Below, piece after piece: positions 1 to 11,255 of a stretch of 64,000 nt of DNA (its first letter is position 1; every line of letters starts with the position of its first letter). Source of the stretch: Lomentospora prolificans (Eukaryota; Ascomycota; Sordariomycetes; Microascales; Microascaceae); contig JARFXM010000011.1 of the NCBI GenBank assembly GCA_029532625.1, forward strand, positions 372,001-436,000. The letters run 5' to 3'. The notes below the pieces were generated by a model. The model saw only the letters and a program-made list of their open reading frames with translations, was not told the DNA's origin and ran no database searches. A program made the position numbers and the translations under genes.

Positions 1-945
1 GCAATACGGAAGGGTCTCTCTTCCAAGGAAGAGTTTCAGAGCTTGGTTCAGACCAAAGAGCAAGGGTCCTATTTTGACCAAGATCTCCTCCCATCGCCTC
101 CTTGTAGGCGCCAAACATATTCTTCATTCCCCTGTACCGCGGGCTAATACAGTCGACATTTGTCATGCAGCTGGCTCATAGAACGTAGACTACCTAGCAT
201 TTCTTTCCGTACTACTTGACGCAAACCCTGTCGCCCAGCTCGTACAACCTCCACCCGACTATTATACGACACTTGTTCGTGGTAAAGTCTATCGCTGGAA
301 AATCATCGCAAGCGCCTCTTCGTTCTTGGTATTTCTCGGATCGTATACAGTGTCTTTGATGCCCGTTTGTGGTGTACGTTGCTCCCCATAATTCTTTGTA
401 GTTCCTAAGTTTGCTAACCCGGCCACTTCTCTGTCAACAGTATCGTCGTTGACTACCAGATCATCCGCCGCGGAAATTTCTGCGTTCCTAGCTTTTACAC
501 AGTGGCTGAAGGTAAACCTTACTTTTATTATCACGGATGGAACCTGCTCCCCGTGGTGGCCTGGGTAGCGGGCGCCGCCTTCACGGTTCACGGTATTGCA
601 GGCTCCCTCGATCCGGACTCCGTCAACAGCGCGAGCAAGAACATGTACAAGCTCGGATTCCTCCTGTCTTTTTACTATTATGGGGGTCCGTAGTCTACTA
701 TGCCCTCTGTCTCGTCTGGCTTCCAATGGTTTATCCCGATTCTGCGACAAACGTGGTGCACGAGGGCGAGCCCCGTTGCCCCATGAGCTTTGAGTACATG
801 GCTTCTGCCGAAGGCGAGTCGGTTGACAAGACCAGGGGCGTTTTGGCGGCCCTTCTGATGACAGTGGTAGCATGTCTGGCGAGGTGGTGCCGGAGGCCAA
901 GGATGCCGCTACAGTGTCGATATCGAAGGAATATAAGGTTTAATG
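1..945 (+). pseudogene. NCS1-family (allantoin/uracil/cytosine-type) permease remnant, internally deleted and frameshifted
   Basis: Two pieces of one NCS1 permease are visible. Bases 1-145 read like the N-terminal cytosolic segment, with a DQDLLPSPP motif resembling the NCS1 'N(K/Q)DL-P-PP' stretch just before TM1, and then hit a stop. From about 240 the C-terminal third resumes: WKIIASASSFLVFLGSY, a likely short intron (about 373-438), then IVVDYQIIRRG, which is the conserved NCS1 'DY-RRG' loop, and further TM segments to about 950. TM1 to about TM7 are missing. Around 680-695 the frame runs into a TAG and the homologous sequence (VVYYALCLVWLP) continues in the next frame, so there is also a frameshift. 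The family imports purines, pyrimidines or allantoin. This copy cannot make a transporter. The left edge is cut by the window. Confidence 0.72.
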
Positions 946-2091
946 GTCGGTGGTAAGGTTGTCTATTTGGTATTGAGTTAGTTTTCTGGATATGAATGGA
1001 GTCATTATTATTACCTTAGAAATTTTTGAAACCGTTGAGGTGAAAACGAACAGCGAGTGTCGATATCAACCTTCTTGAAGCCGGATTATTTATGCCGAAG
1101 CTAGAAAGAGCCAGACCGCTCTGTACACTGGAAATGAATGTCTGCACCTCCTACGTCTTCCATGGATGATAGATTGGTGAGGCTCATTGTCAGTGAGGAC
1201 AGGATCTGGATCTATCAAGCCAGTAAGCTGGGAATGGCTTACATAACACCACAGGCCAGCTGAGGTTGACCAATAATTCCTTGGATCGTTGATACTTCGT
1301 AGTCCCAATTCTTTCGTGCGCTGCATAGACGGTGCCAAGCCAAGGACCGCGTCATCAAGGTAGTTAGTTGACAGGCATTGTGTGAAAAATGCAGTCGAAT
1401 CCCGTGGGATTGGCTGCGTACAAGAGATAGAATGAATTAGCTTGTTCAGTAGCCATCTCTTTTCTTTCACTGTCCTATTCTTTTCTCCTTGTTTCTCCCT
1501 CTGAGTTGATTTTCTTCTTCACCTAGGATTCGTGATTAACCTTTTCCAATTGTCCAAGATCAAATGCTGCTCACTAGAGCTCCCGTTCGAGGGTGTCCAC
1601 CGGGCCCGTCGGGTGGAAGGTGGTCGTTCCCGAAAAACCTAGTCGTGGCTTAGCCTCTCCGTCCCAAAAACTGGACCTTTTTAGTGGTTTTCCCTCTGCT
1701 CCATCAGGTTACCAGCAGCTCCGTTTAAGCGTATTTCCCCCTATTTCCCCCATTTTCTCCTCAACATGAATCTCCTTCCGCGGTCTTTGACTCGGAATCA
1801 GGAACACCGCTGGCCTGGGGCTCGGTAACACGTCACTAATATTCAAGACTTCAAGTAATTATTATGCTGGCCTTTGACGTCGCCTATCCCGCTCACGTAG
1901 TAGCCAATTCGTGTTTTGAGCTGCACACACGCGATAGCTGGTCAAGCTTCTGTTTGGCAGAAATTTTCAGTCTGGGCGCTAATATCACGGGTCGCGGACC
2001 TGATAATACTCGATATCACTCATTAACCGGCCAAACCCCGAGTTTTCCCGACTTACATGACCGCCTATCGAAGTCTTGGGGTTTGTGAGAA
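946..2091. other. Intergenic, no supported gene
   Basis: Several short open frames lie here, including a 126-codon one on the minus strand at 1090-1470, but none shows a recognisable domain or a convincing start context. It contains the promoter of the downstream Zn2Cys6 gene. Confidence 0.5.
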
Positions 2092-3382
2092 ATGAAAGAC
2101 CATACGAAATCCCGTCGGGGCTGTTTCCAGTGCAAGAAGCGCAAAGTCAAGGCATGTCCCACGTCTCATCCTAATCTACCCAAGATGAGAACTCGTACTG
2201 TTTCGTCGGCTCGCACAAATGCCCGGCTCTTTTCCTAGGACCTGCGCATGCCACTAACTCGTCAGCTCATAGTGCGATGAGACGCTACCATGCTGTAGGC
2301 GATGCGAACGCCGTCGCGAACACTGCTCCTATCTCGAACAGTTCGGCTCGGCCGGATCCCCCCACGCCAGCCCGGGCCCACCCCAAGTAGGCTACGGATC
2401 CGACTATGGAGCCCCGCGCACTCCCTTGGAGCCGTCATCCTACACGATGGACTTGGAGCTGACGCACTTCTACTTGACTCACACATATAAAACCCTCTGG
2501 GGCAGGCCAGAAGCTCATCTGGTTTGGCGTGACGTCATCTTCCTTGATGCCGTAAAGCATCCGCCTTTACTCAACGGCCTCCTCGCGGTTGCAGCTATGC
2601 ACAAAATCGTCACCTGTGGTGATCCCGACTCTGTGTATAAGTCCACCGCACTGAGAAAGCAGACGGCTGCCCTGGAGGGCTTCGTGCCGCTCCTGCACTC
2701 CGTTACGCAGGAAACGGCAGAGCTCGTGTTTGTTATGTCTATTCTCGTATCCTATTGGGCGTTTGCGTCTTTAAGGTTGCCGCCTGAGTTGAGCATACTT
2801 TCCACCACTGTGGATCTGAGACTCTCTTTTGAGCCCGATCACTCTCTTACAGCGGAGCCCATCCTAACGCAGTTCCTCGAGCTCGTCAAGCGAGTGCAAC
2901 CCAACCATCATGTCGTTAATGAAGCCCGCCCGCTACTCCTCTGTGGAAAGCTTTCGGCCATGACCAAGGTTCCCGGGGACGATGAACTACCCGATTTGGA
3001 CAAAGATACTAAGAATGCCCTGTCAGCGCTCAATCAGCACATCCATACACTTCCCAGACACTTGTCCGAGTATCACGCCTCTCTCCCACTTTTGAAGCTG
3101 GATTACATGTACAGAATGGCCTTGAAGCCGGAATGGGGAGAGCTCATTATCGCTTGGCCGGTACGTGTGCCAAATGAGTTCGTGGAAGACGTGAGGGCCA
3201 GGAACCACGCGGCGCTCACGATACTCGCCTACTGGGGTGTTGCTTTGCACACACTCCAGGACAGATGGTGGGCTAAAGATTGGGGGGTCGCTCTAATAAC
3301 GGAGATTTCTTCGATTGTCACGGGGCCATGGGCTGAGTTACTGAGGTGGCCGAGGCGGCGGGCTGGTTTAGATGGAGGGTAA
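2092..3382 (+). CDS. Zn2Cys6 transcription factor (sterol-uptake-regulator-like)
   Basis: Exons 2092-2151 and 2273-3382 give 389 aa. The binuclear zinc cluster spans the intron: C11, C14, C21 then C28, C31, C38 in C-x2-C-x6-C...C-x2-C-x6-C spacing. The intron must begin GC (AAG|GCATGT) and ends CTCATAG, with an ACTAAC branch point 21 nt upstream. It is a GC-AG intron, and it restores the cluster exactly. After the cluster a short linker leads to MDLELTHFYLTHTYKTLW, a stretch typical of the C-terminal domain of fungal regulators annotated as Upc2/sterol uptake control-like. It is a nuclear DNA-binding regulator, target unknown. It lacks the long fungal_trans middle homology region, which fits this shorter subfamily. 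Subfamily assignment is inference. Confidence 0.8.
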
Positions 3383-3404
3383 CGTTCAAGATGTATTATA
3401 CGAG

Positions 3405-4020
3405 TGTTGTCGCGTGGCATCTCTTTTAAGGGTTGGATATCCAATATCCAATAATAGCCAGGATTCAGTGATAGCATTGGTATCTGTGCGAGTTCAACGT
3501 TGGCGTCCCACCTTCTTCAGTGCTACAATTCAATGACAGCATTAGTATCTATGCGAGCCTGTTCAGCCTTGGCTTCCTACCGTCTTTAGTACTACGATTC
3601 AATGATAGTATTAGTACCTATGCAAGCCTGTTCAACCTTGGCTTCCCACCTTCTTCTTCAGTACTACGATTCAATGACAGCATTAGTATCTGTGCGAGTT
3701 CAACATTAGCTTCCCACCTTCTTCAACGCTATGATCTAATCGTAGGGTTCTCGTGTGGCATCTCTTTTAAGGGTTGGATATCCAATAATAGCCAGCCAGG
3801 ATTCAGTGATAGCATTGGTATCTGTGCGAGCCCGTTCAACCTTGGCTTCCCACCTTCTTCAGCGCTATGATAGAGCAGTCTAATCCTAGGTTCTCGTGTG
3901 GTATCTCTTTTAAGGGTTAAATATCTATGCAAGTTCAACCTTGGCTTCCCACCTTCTTCAGCACTATGATCTAATCGTAGGGTTCTCGTATGGCATCTCT
4001 TTTAAGGGTTGGATATTGTA
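3405..4020. repeat. Imperfect minisatellite / higher-order tandem repeat
   Basis: A unit of about 60-75 bp recurs at least six times: 'ttcaatgaYagcattRgtatctRtgcgag', then 'ttcaaccttggcttcccaccttcttcag', then 'Rctatga'. A second module, 'ctcttttaagggttggatat', is interspersed near 3420, 3765, 3908 and 4000, giving a higher-order pattern. The array starts about 25 bp after the stop of the zinc-cluster gene. A 116-codon open frame inside it is made only of the repeat unit and is not credible as a gene. Confidence 0.85.
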
Positions 4021-4225
4021 TTATAATTGGAGATCGCTCGCTTTTGGTATGATATAATGATGCCTTGCAGTTGGTCTAATCCATCGACAAAGCCCCGCGC
4101 CCTGGTCATTTTATGTGTAAAGGTTCTATAATTCATTATGCGAATTCGAGGCGATAGGAAAGAGCTATTTAAGATGTACAAAGTACGTATTGTGATAATA
4201 CGAAATATCGATTGAGGGCCATGTT

Positions 4226-5275
4226 TCACGCCCTGTTTTGGGGGTCAGTCGAGATAATCGATGGGCTAGATAGCTCCACAGATGAGAGTTGAGTCCCGTC
4301 AGACATATCGACGTAGCCGGTTCGCATGTACGGGTAAAAGTAGCCAGGGTGGAAAATCGTCAGAGTAGCCGACGCCAGCGCAATCATTCTACAAAGATGT
4401 TTTGTCAGATGCGGAAATCATTTCAAAAATCCCAGAGAAGGGTGAACGTACAGTCCATCGAGAATAAGGAACTCGGTTTCATTCCTCATTCTGGGATTTC
4501 CCCAACCACCAGCCATTTCAGGCAACCTGGAGAAAGGTCAGGACAATACTTCTCGGCCCAGATTATCCCAGACGTACCTGTAGATGCATCGGATAAGAAC
4601 AGTAAGATATGCAAACGCGACACCTGCCTGGAACAGCATTGCCTTGGCTCCGGCCCCCTTAGTTTTGGTGTGTGATTTGGCGGCGCGGTTGCGATATCGC
4701 CGGATGCTATAATCGACGGTAAGGATACCGCAAAAAACCATGGTGGCGACCTGGAACGCGATACCGGCAATAATAACATTATTACCAGCCTCGAGTAGAT
4801 CCCGGTTGTCCTTAGCAGACCCAGCGAGCCCGCCACCGATAGCTTGCAGACAAATCGACCCGATATCACACCCAATGAATATCCATGTGTATAGATTCGG
4901 CCTCAGTCGAGAGTGTTCGGGACCGTTTAAGCGAATGAAATGCTTCAAAGTCAAGTAAATGCCGCCGGCAATGAACGACGGCCCAATGATTAAACAGACG
5001 ATCTGGATCCTCATGCCCGAGTCGCTCCATGGGTTATTGTGCATTATTATTCGGCCACCGTACCCGAGCGCTTCGAGGAAGCATCCGGCGGCAATGGCTG
5101 CGGAAAAGAAATACACCTTTGTCATGAAGCCCATGATGATCTGCGCGAAGAAGAGAACGGCATAGACGGCGAGGAGCGCCGCATTGGGCCCAAGTGAAGG
5201 GTAGTATCCATATGTCGTGGCTTCCACCGGGCAAGCGGGGGTCACCTCGACGCAGGCGGCAAAACCGCGTGGCAT
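4226..5275 (-). CDS. RTA1-like seven-transmembrane protein (lipid-translocating exporter family)
   Basis: Exons 5275-4578, 4526-4452 and 4388-4226 give 311 aa. The introns are GTACGT...CCAG and GTACGT...GTAG, and the phases close exactly. RTA1 hallmarks are visible: an N-terminal Cys-containing 'VTPACPVEATTYGYYP' ectodomain, 'GYGGR' after TM3, 'RCIYR' at the end of TM6 followed by 'EMAGGWG', and 'FLILDG...FHPG' leading into TM7. There are seven hydrophobic segments. Family members (Rta1, Rsb1, Pug1, Rtm1) reside in plasma or vacuolar membranes and are linked to sphingoid-base export and to resistance to lipophilic compounds such as azoles. Substrate is unknown here. The first in-frame ATG after an upstream stop (MPRGFAAC) was chosen. 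The C-terminus is a short hydrophilic Ser/Asp-rich tail. Confidence 0.9.
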
Positions 5276-7213
5276 ATCGATGATATCGGCTCGCACAAAC
5301 TAGGTAGGGTCGAGACGGTGGGGGAATCGAAAGAGCCGCCGGCTTTCTGCTCCAAGTTGCAGGGCTAAGAGGTTGGTGATGGTAACACTGAGAACGGTTG
5401 TGGTTGTGATAGACGGGCGAAGGAAGCAAAGCGTTGCCAACGGAGTTAATCTCATTTTCCTAGGGGCTCAGAGAATCCAAATATAAATCTTTCGTGCCAT
5501 CTAATCGGTGATAAGCTCCCGCCAGAACTTGTTAGTGCGCTCCCAGTCCCGTCGGGAGGCTCGGAGAATCTGCTACTTCCGTTGCTGCCAAGACTCAATG
5601 CGAGGCTCGTTTCCGAAACAGGACTAGTGTGCGAGCCTCGGATTTCTCGCTTGGGTGACGCCAGCTCCACAGCCCCCAAGCCTTGCTCGCTTCCAACGCC
5701 CCTGGGCTTCGATGTTTCCATCCTAAAGACCCGGAATATTTCTGGTCAGCAAGTGACGAGCGGATTTGTAATTTGCAGGGTTTCTGGTCCCGCAGCTCCA
5801 ACGGGGCGGTAAGGCAATATATAAGCCACTTGCGGTAGCCCGCTGGACGCCACATTGTTTTTGTGTTTTACATTCAGATTTCGTGGGCCCGCCGAGCAAT
5901 AGTTAATCCGATAGGAATGCACCAGGGGAACGTGGTCCAGAGCCCACTTTCTCGGACCGTATCCGACCTTTTAGGCTCCCATCACCGTGCCCCAAACTCG
6001 CGGATCGCCGAGAGCAGCTCCACAGAGCTCACGTCGAGGTAAGGCCTGCTATTAAGTGCTAGGTATATCTGATATCGCGCCGCATTCTCATCCATTATTG
6101 GCCCAGCTTATTGGCTCATGCACTCTAGGCAGCATTTAAAACAATCGCTAGGCATATTTTGATGTTGAATCAGGGTTGCCGTGGATATTTACAGATAGGA
6201 TCGTTTTCAACCGACATTCTCAGTCATCTCGTTAGTTTCACTCCTGACAAACAAAGGGAATCACCTCGCTCTTCTCAACATCTTCAGTGTCACTTTTAGC
6301 CAACGACTTGAATTTGATTCATCCACAGCAGCATATCGCTGGTAAGGGATAGTGCAACCGGTCTATAACATCGTGATAGCTGAGATCTTCGTGGGAGGTA
6401 TGGCGGCGCTCAACCATGCACTGCAAGGAGTGGTGGGTCTTGAGGTGAAGCTCTCGGAACCAGGGGGAGGGGCAGAAACGCTCCCCTGGATAGCCAGCTG
6501 GCCCTGATCTTGGCGGGAAGCCAACGGTTGCGCTACGTACTGCTGGATAGACTGGCCCGTCAAGGTCAGCCAGCGGCCAGCACTAGAGTCGTATTAGTCC
6601 AGCCCGCAGAACCCCAGGACCTTGTCCTTTTATTGGGCGAGCTATCGACGCGTGCATTATCGACTCTCGGAATACCAAGACATCAGTGACCGATACGGCA
6701 CTCTCGTTGACCCATCTATTCAAGAGGTAAATCTGTCGCAGGAAGACGCCAGCGGCCTTGTCGAGTGCTTTGATTACGCCAAGATATCCACCCGACGGCT
6801 CAAGAAGCACGGCGAGCGCCTTCCTCACGTTTCCACAAATTTTGAGCCCGTTCTATGAGAACTGGTGAATCTCCTGCCGCTAAGTGCGAGTAGACTCCTT
6901 AGTCTGCCACTACGGAAGAGTATCCTTGTTCAGCCGAACGGGTTAGGTGTCGAAATAACTTCGAATGACCCTACGGCAAATATGGATTGAGGGATGAGCT
7001 GCGGATTTTTAGTGTATGATGGAGTGGTTTCGTACCAGGGATTTCTCATCTGAGATTACGGTAATATCATTTCGATGAACCTTTCGATGAAGTGTTTTTT
7101 ATGAGCGTAAGTTATTTTCTCATCAGGGATTTCATCTGAAATGTGGATATCATTCTTAAACTTACAAACATCCAAGGGTCTACAATAACTTACTATCATG
7201 CGTCTGCAAGGGC
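5276..7213. other. Long intergenic stretch, no supported gene
   Basis: A TATA-like 'aatatataag' occurs near 5816 but no gene follows it. Around 6360-6860 both strands carry open frames of about 65-80 codons (for example + strand 6622-6858), with moderately coding-like composition but no family I can name. It may be a relic. AT-rich sequence at 7020-7200 precedes the 3' end of the next gene. Confidence 0.4.
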
Positions 7214-9355
7214 TTAATTATTATTCTCCTCCATCTGAGAGATCATATCCAGGCCGAAATCCTCCTCGAGACTCATAGTGTGCAACCCTCCCTGGCCAAA
7301 GGCGAAGTCACTCTCAATCTGAGAGAACAAGAACTGATTCGCCTCTTCCGTAGACCAAGACCACGATGTACCTGCGCTAGATGCCGCATTCGTCCGGTTA
7401 TCGCATTCATGAATTGGGTACATCGGTAACGCACTTGGCGTGGCGACCGCAGCCTTCCCGACATGTGCCCCGTCTCGATTCCCGATCCCGTTACCCAGCA
7501 CCACAGAGTCATCGTTCATTTGTAACCGCGCCGCCGTGGATCGGTCCAAATAATGAAAGAATAACTGCAGAACCCAGTTCTGCACCTCCCATGTTTTCTG
7601 TAGTTCCTTTAGACCTAGTAAACATAGTTTCGCGCGGTGCTCGGCGATGGCTTTTGCGGTCCCCTTCGTTGCCTCACGCAGGCAGAAAGTATGAACGCAA
7701 AGGGTGTTGAATAGATTAGTTATAACGTGCACATGTGCATGTCGTAGGTTTCCCTCGGGGAGCATATCTTCGATAATTCGTGAATTCCGAGATGCGGCTT
7801 GCAAGGCGACTGTACCGTCAACCTCGCTACTTCCAGGTCCGCCTATGTACCCCGCTCGGTATAAGAGTATGAGAAGGTTATTGTATGAAAGATGCAGCAT
7901 ATTGGCGTAAAAGCTCGGCGGGGCATCGAAATCACTCTTAGATAGTTGCATCACCTTGGGCAGCTTCTCTTTCCATTGGATCAGCTCATCCCTCATGCGG
8001 TTCCTGTCCTCGGAGGAGAGCACCTTGCTCGGAAGGTAACCACAATGGCAAATTTGACCAAGGGTCCTGGAAAGATGCGTCATACCAATAGTATATGACA
8101 CATACTCTTCCACTTTATGTTGGGGAGTAGAAGGGTGAAAGGCTGCCTCAAAGTCGGCCTCAGTCAGAACGCCCGTATCACAATCCTCATCACGGAAACG
8201 ATTGGGAAGACCCAACGCGGCGGCGCATTGTCTCTCTCTGGTATATATTGACCACCAAATTCGGCGCCTCAATTTGTCCGCTTTTGTTTGACCAGTGCCA
8301 GCAGACCTATGGAATGCTTTGGTTTGTGCGAGACTGATGGTCGCGCCAAGCCAGTGACGCACGTCCTTTTCAAATAACGCGCCGTCTCTCCAAAAGCTTA
8401 AGAGAAACAAAGATTGAATGACAACCAATCTTTTTTCTTCATAGCCGACATCGTAGATGTCTTTGGCGCGGTTATAGAAAAGGTACTTGGCGCGACGGCG
8501 ACTACCGAGCCCAGCCTGTTGTAGGTAGTCTTCGTCACAATGCAAACAGCCGATAAAGAGCATGGCTTGAAGGAGCAAATGCGATATTGTTCCGTCCTCG
8601 TACTGGTTCCATGTGTCCAGCTCGTCAAGAATTGAAAAGCAAGGATGGAACCATTGGAAGTAACTTTTTAGAAGCTCCTTGACTACCGGCTTATCCGGGT
8701 ATGAGAAGACACCCTCGGCGCGTAGCGACTCTATCTTAGCTTGGCGTCGCTCCACTTCCCATGGGGGAATAATACTAGTCGCCTTAATCGCATTGGGTAC
8801 TGAGTGAAGGAAGCGTAGACTCGAGGGTGGGGAAGGGCCAGCGGCTGGAGGAGAAGCTTCGCTGAGGTAGCGAATAGCAGTGGACTCGCCGAGGAACACG
8901 GACGCCTCATCGTCAGGCCGGGATGATGACTGCTGAGGGAGGGCAGTCGGCGACTGGGACTCGGCAGGTAAGGCGTCTTCCTGCTGCTGCCTCGGATTTG
9001 ACTCCGAGTTACCGCTCCCGTTTAGGCGAAAGTTGACAAGTATTTTAGACGCGGCCATATGTTCGTTGACATGACTAGCAGGCCCTGATACGTCCCTGTC
9101 GAGTACAATAACTGCAGGTGACTTCGGAATAGCCGTACTAAACTCTGGAACGTGGTCATGCGGAATTGACACTTTGCGGTGACTCTGTGAATGCCTCGGG
9201 TGCTTCCCTCGTCTCGACTCCCGAATCTCGCAAGCCGTCTCTGCAGCCACACAGTTCGAGCACGGCATTCTTTCTGTGGCATCGCACCTTACTCGCCTGG
9301 CATTGCAAGTAACACAGGCCTGCCTCGCCCGCTTTCGAGGCGGTAGCCCCGTCAT
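7214..9355 (-). CDS. Zn2Cys6 fungal-specific transcription factor (Ctf1/FarB-like layout)
   Basis: An intronless reading frame gives 713 aa from ATG 9355 (MTGLPPRKRARQACVTC). An in-frame ATG at 9494-9496 would add 47 residues; the shorter start is preferred because the basic stretch and cluster then sit at the N-terminus. Cluster cysteines are C14, C17, C24, C32, C35 and C42. A Ser/Pro/Gln-rich linker follows, then a fungal_trans domain, with 'YFQWFHPCFSILDE' and the 'RRRIWWSIYTRER' motif typical of cutinase- and fatty-acid-responsive regulators of the Ctf1/Far family. It is a nuclear DNA-binding regulator. It is divergent from the succinyl-CoA ligase alpha gene across a 0.7 kb promoter region, so it is the natural candidate regulator of that gene group. 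Its effector molecule is unknown. Confidence 0.85.
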   Translation of the reverse strand: MTGLPPRKRARQACVTCNARRVRCDATERMPCSNCVAAETACEIRESRRGKHPRHSQSHRKVSIPHDHVPEFSTAIPKSPAVIVLDRDVSGPASHVNEHMAASKILVNFRLNGSGNSESNPRQQQEDALPAESQSPTALPQQSSSRPDDEASVFLGESTAIRYLSEASPPAAGPSPPSSLRFLHSVPNAIKATSIIPPWEVERRQAKIESLRAEGVFSYPDKPVVKELLKSYFQWFHPCFSILDELDTWNQYEDGTISHLLLQAMLFIGCLHCDEDYLQQAGLGSRRRAKYLFYNRAKDIYDVGYEEKRLVVIQSLFLLSFWRDGALFEKDVRHWLGATISLAQTKAFHRSAGTGQTKADKLRRRIWWSIYTRERQCAAALGLPNRFRDEDCDTGVLTEADFEAAFHPSTPQHKVEEYVSYTIGMTHLSRTLGQICHCGYLPSKVLSSEDRNRMRDELIQWKEKLPKVMQLSKSDFDAPPSFYANMLHLSYNNLLILLYRAGYIGGPGSSEVDGTVALQAASRNSRIIEDMLPEGNLRHAHVHVITNLFNTLCVHTFCLREATKGTAKAIAEHRAKLCLLGLKELQKTWEVQNWVLQLFFHYLDRSTAARLQMNDDSVVLGNGIGNRDGAHVGKAAVATPSALPMYPIHECDNRTNAASSAGTSWSWSTEEANQFLFSQIESDFAFGQGGLHTMSLEEDFGLDMISQMEENNN

Positions 9356-10057
9356 TCCGTGGAGGCGAGAGTGTAGCCAGCCGTCACTTGGAAGCTGGAC
9401 ATGCGCCGAATTTACGAGTAATTCGGCGACTTGGAAGGTTTTAGGGAGGGAAAAAGCCGAACAAGGAAATCGGCGGGGAAAATCCAATGAGAACATGGGC
9501 CAATGTGGGGTGGAATTCTTGGTGTGGTGGGGCGGGATACCAAAGCACGCCACAAGCTGCGGAGACTTGGGGGAAATCTGCGGGAAGCTCAGAGCTCGGT
9601 GATCAGTCGCCGTGCATTTTCATCTAGCTTCCGAAACCAATGCTTCAGAGATAGCAGCGCGCCATCTGCTTGCCTAAGTACGGTAACCGGCTGCGGAACG
9701 GTGACGACGGACGGGGACTTGGTTGTGTTGTGGCCCCATATTAGCTAGTGGCTTAGTCATGCTCGAGCCAAGGTCGGGGATCTATTTGCTCTACCTTCGT
9801 ATAGCCGACTTGCCTTGTTTCCGTTCGCCGTGCGTGTGGCAAGTAACCGGAAGCAGAACTCCGTGGCTCGCACAGTATCTTATTACATTGCCGCTTCGAA
9901 GTCAAGAGACACAATGACGTGGGGAGAACATCGAAGCTTCCAACCCCAAATATACCGATGAACTGACCCTACTCTTAACTTTTTTGTAGAGACTAATTCA
10001 CTATTTGCTTTCATGTCACACATTTAGGGTTTCTAGGCAACCGATCGTTATCTAATC
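9356..10057. promoter_or_regulatory. Divergent promoter region between Zn2Cys6 gene and ligase alpha gene
   Basis: This 0.7 kb gap holds both 5' regions. Short open frames here lack family features. A 'ttagggtttctaggc' stretch near 10025 lies just upstream of the ligase start. No TATA box is clear. Confidence 0.4.
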
Positions 10058-11255
10058 ATGTTTTGTCGCTCAGCCTGGAAGCTGTCCGGAGTTGTTCTCC
10101 AGTTGCGTGGCTCGACTGCAAGGAGAACGATTTCGGCATCTGCGTGTCTGAGAAACGCGTCACCGTACGAAGAGTCTACGATCCAAAACCTTCGTATAGA
10201 CAAGAATACTCGAGTTATTTACCAAGGTGAGGGTATCGCTTGTCCTAGCCTTGAAATCCAAGCTAACCAGGATCGAAAAGGATTCACTGGAAAGGCGGTA
10301 AGCACTGGGATGTTGAATGGTTTCACTCTATCCACTAATAGTTACGTTGATTCTGCCTCATAGGCCACCGCAAATGCGAAAGACACGATTGCATATGGAA
10401 CGAAAATCGTGGGTGGCGTGTCCCCAGGAAAGGGCGGCCAGACGCATTTGGACCTTCCCGTGTTCAATACTGTTCGAGAGGTGAGCTTCAAATCCAAAAC
10501 CATATCGAAGAAGCGCGATTTTAATTCTTCGGGTTTCCTAGGCCATGGACAATGTAAAACCCCACGCGACTTCGATATTTGTCCCGGCACCCTTCGCTGC
10601 CAAAGCGATCCTTGAGGCCATCGAGGCCGAGGTACCACTAGTCGTTTCCGTCACTGAGCACATTCCGGTACGCGACATGCTTTATGTCCAAGAAGCTCTT
10701 AGAACACAGAGGAAAACGCGCCTTGTTGGCCCTAACTGCCCCGGAATCATTGCTCCGGAGCAATGCAGGATTGGTATCATGCCATACAAACAGTATTCGA
10801 AAGGCAGAGTCGGTATCGTGTCCAAGAGTGGTACTCTTAGCTATGAGGCCGTCGGTGCCACAACAAAAGCCGGCCTTGGACAGAGTATCGTGATCGGAAT
10901 GGGTGGAGATATGCTCCCTGGAACGAGTCTTGTGGATGCACTAAAGCTGTTCTTCGAGCATGACGAGACGGAAGGCATTATCGTTATCGGAGAGATTGGA
11001 GGAGAGGCGGAGCTCAAGGCTGCTGAACTAATTGAAGAGTACAGGAGAAGCACGTCTAACCCCAAACCTATCATTGCCATGGTAGCAGGTAGGACGGCTC
11101 CTCCGGGGAAGACGATGGGTCATGCCGGCGCGCTGCTGTCTCCTCGTGACCAGTCTGCAGATGTCAAGGCCAAGGCACTGGGAAATGCCGGAGCGCTCGT
11201 CGTACCGTATCCAGGAGTCATGGGCGTGGAAATGAAGAAGCTCCTTGGCCTTTAG
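10058..11255 (+). CDS. Succinyl-CoA ligase alpha subunit paralogue, mitochondrial
   Basis: Exons 10058-10226, 10281-10297, 10364-10480 and 10542-11255 give 338 aa. Exon 2 is only 17 nt and encodes part of the GFTGK CoA-binding motif. The N-terminus is Arg/Ser-rich without acidic residues for about 30 aa, as expected for a mitochondrial presequence. Family marks are the CoA-binding Rossmann segment (GFTGKA, VGGVSPGKGG), GPNCPG, SKSGTLSYEA and the phosphohistidine motif MGHAGA (H295). With the beta subunit it would form acyl-CoA from acid, CoA and a nucleoside triphosphate. After His295 the usual Gly/Ser-rich loop (GGKG-type, or EGSGT in yeast) reads LLSPRDQ, so this copy is diverged near the active site. 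Its partner subunit lies 356 bp downstream, tail to tail. It could be a second copy rather than the housekeeping gene. Confidence 0.92.

Noticed and set aside
3520..3870. 116-codon + strand open frame
   Set aside because: It consists entirely of the minisatellite unit and has no domain.
5276..5296. Extension of the RTA1-like protein upstream of 5275
   Set aside because: The extra codons begin with GTG after an in-frame stop; the ATG at 5275 is the first eukaryotic start.
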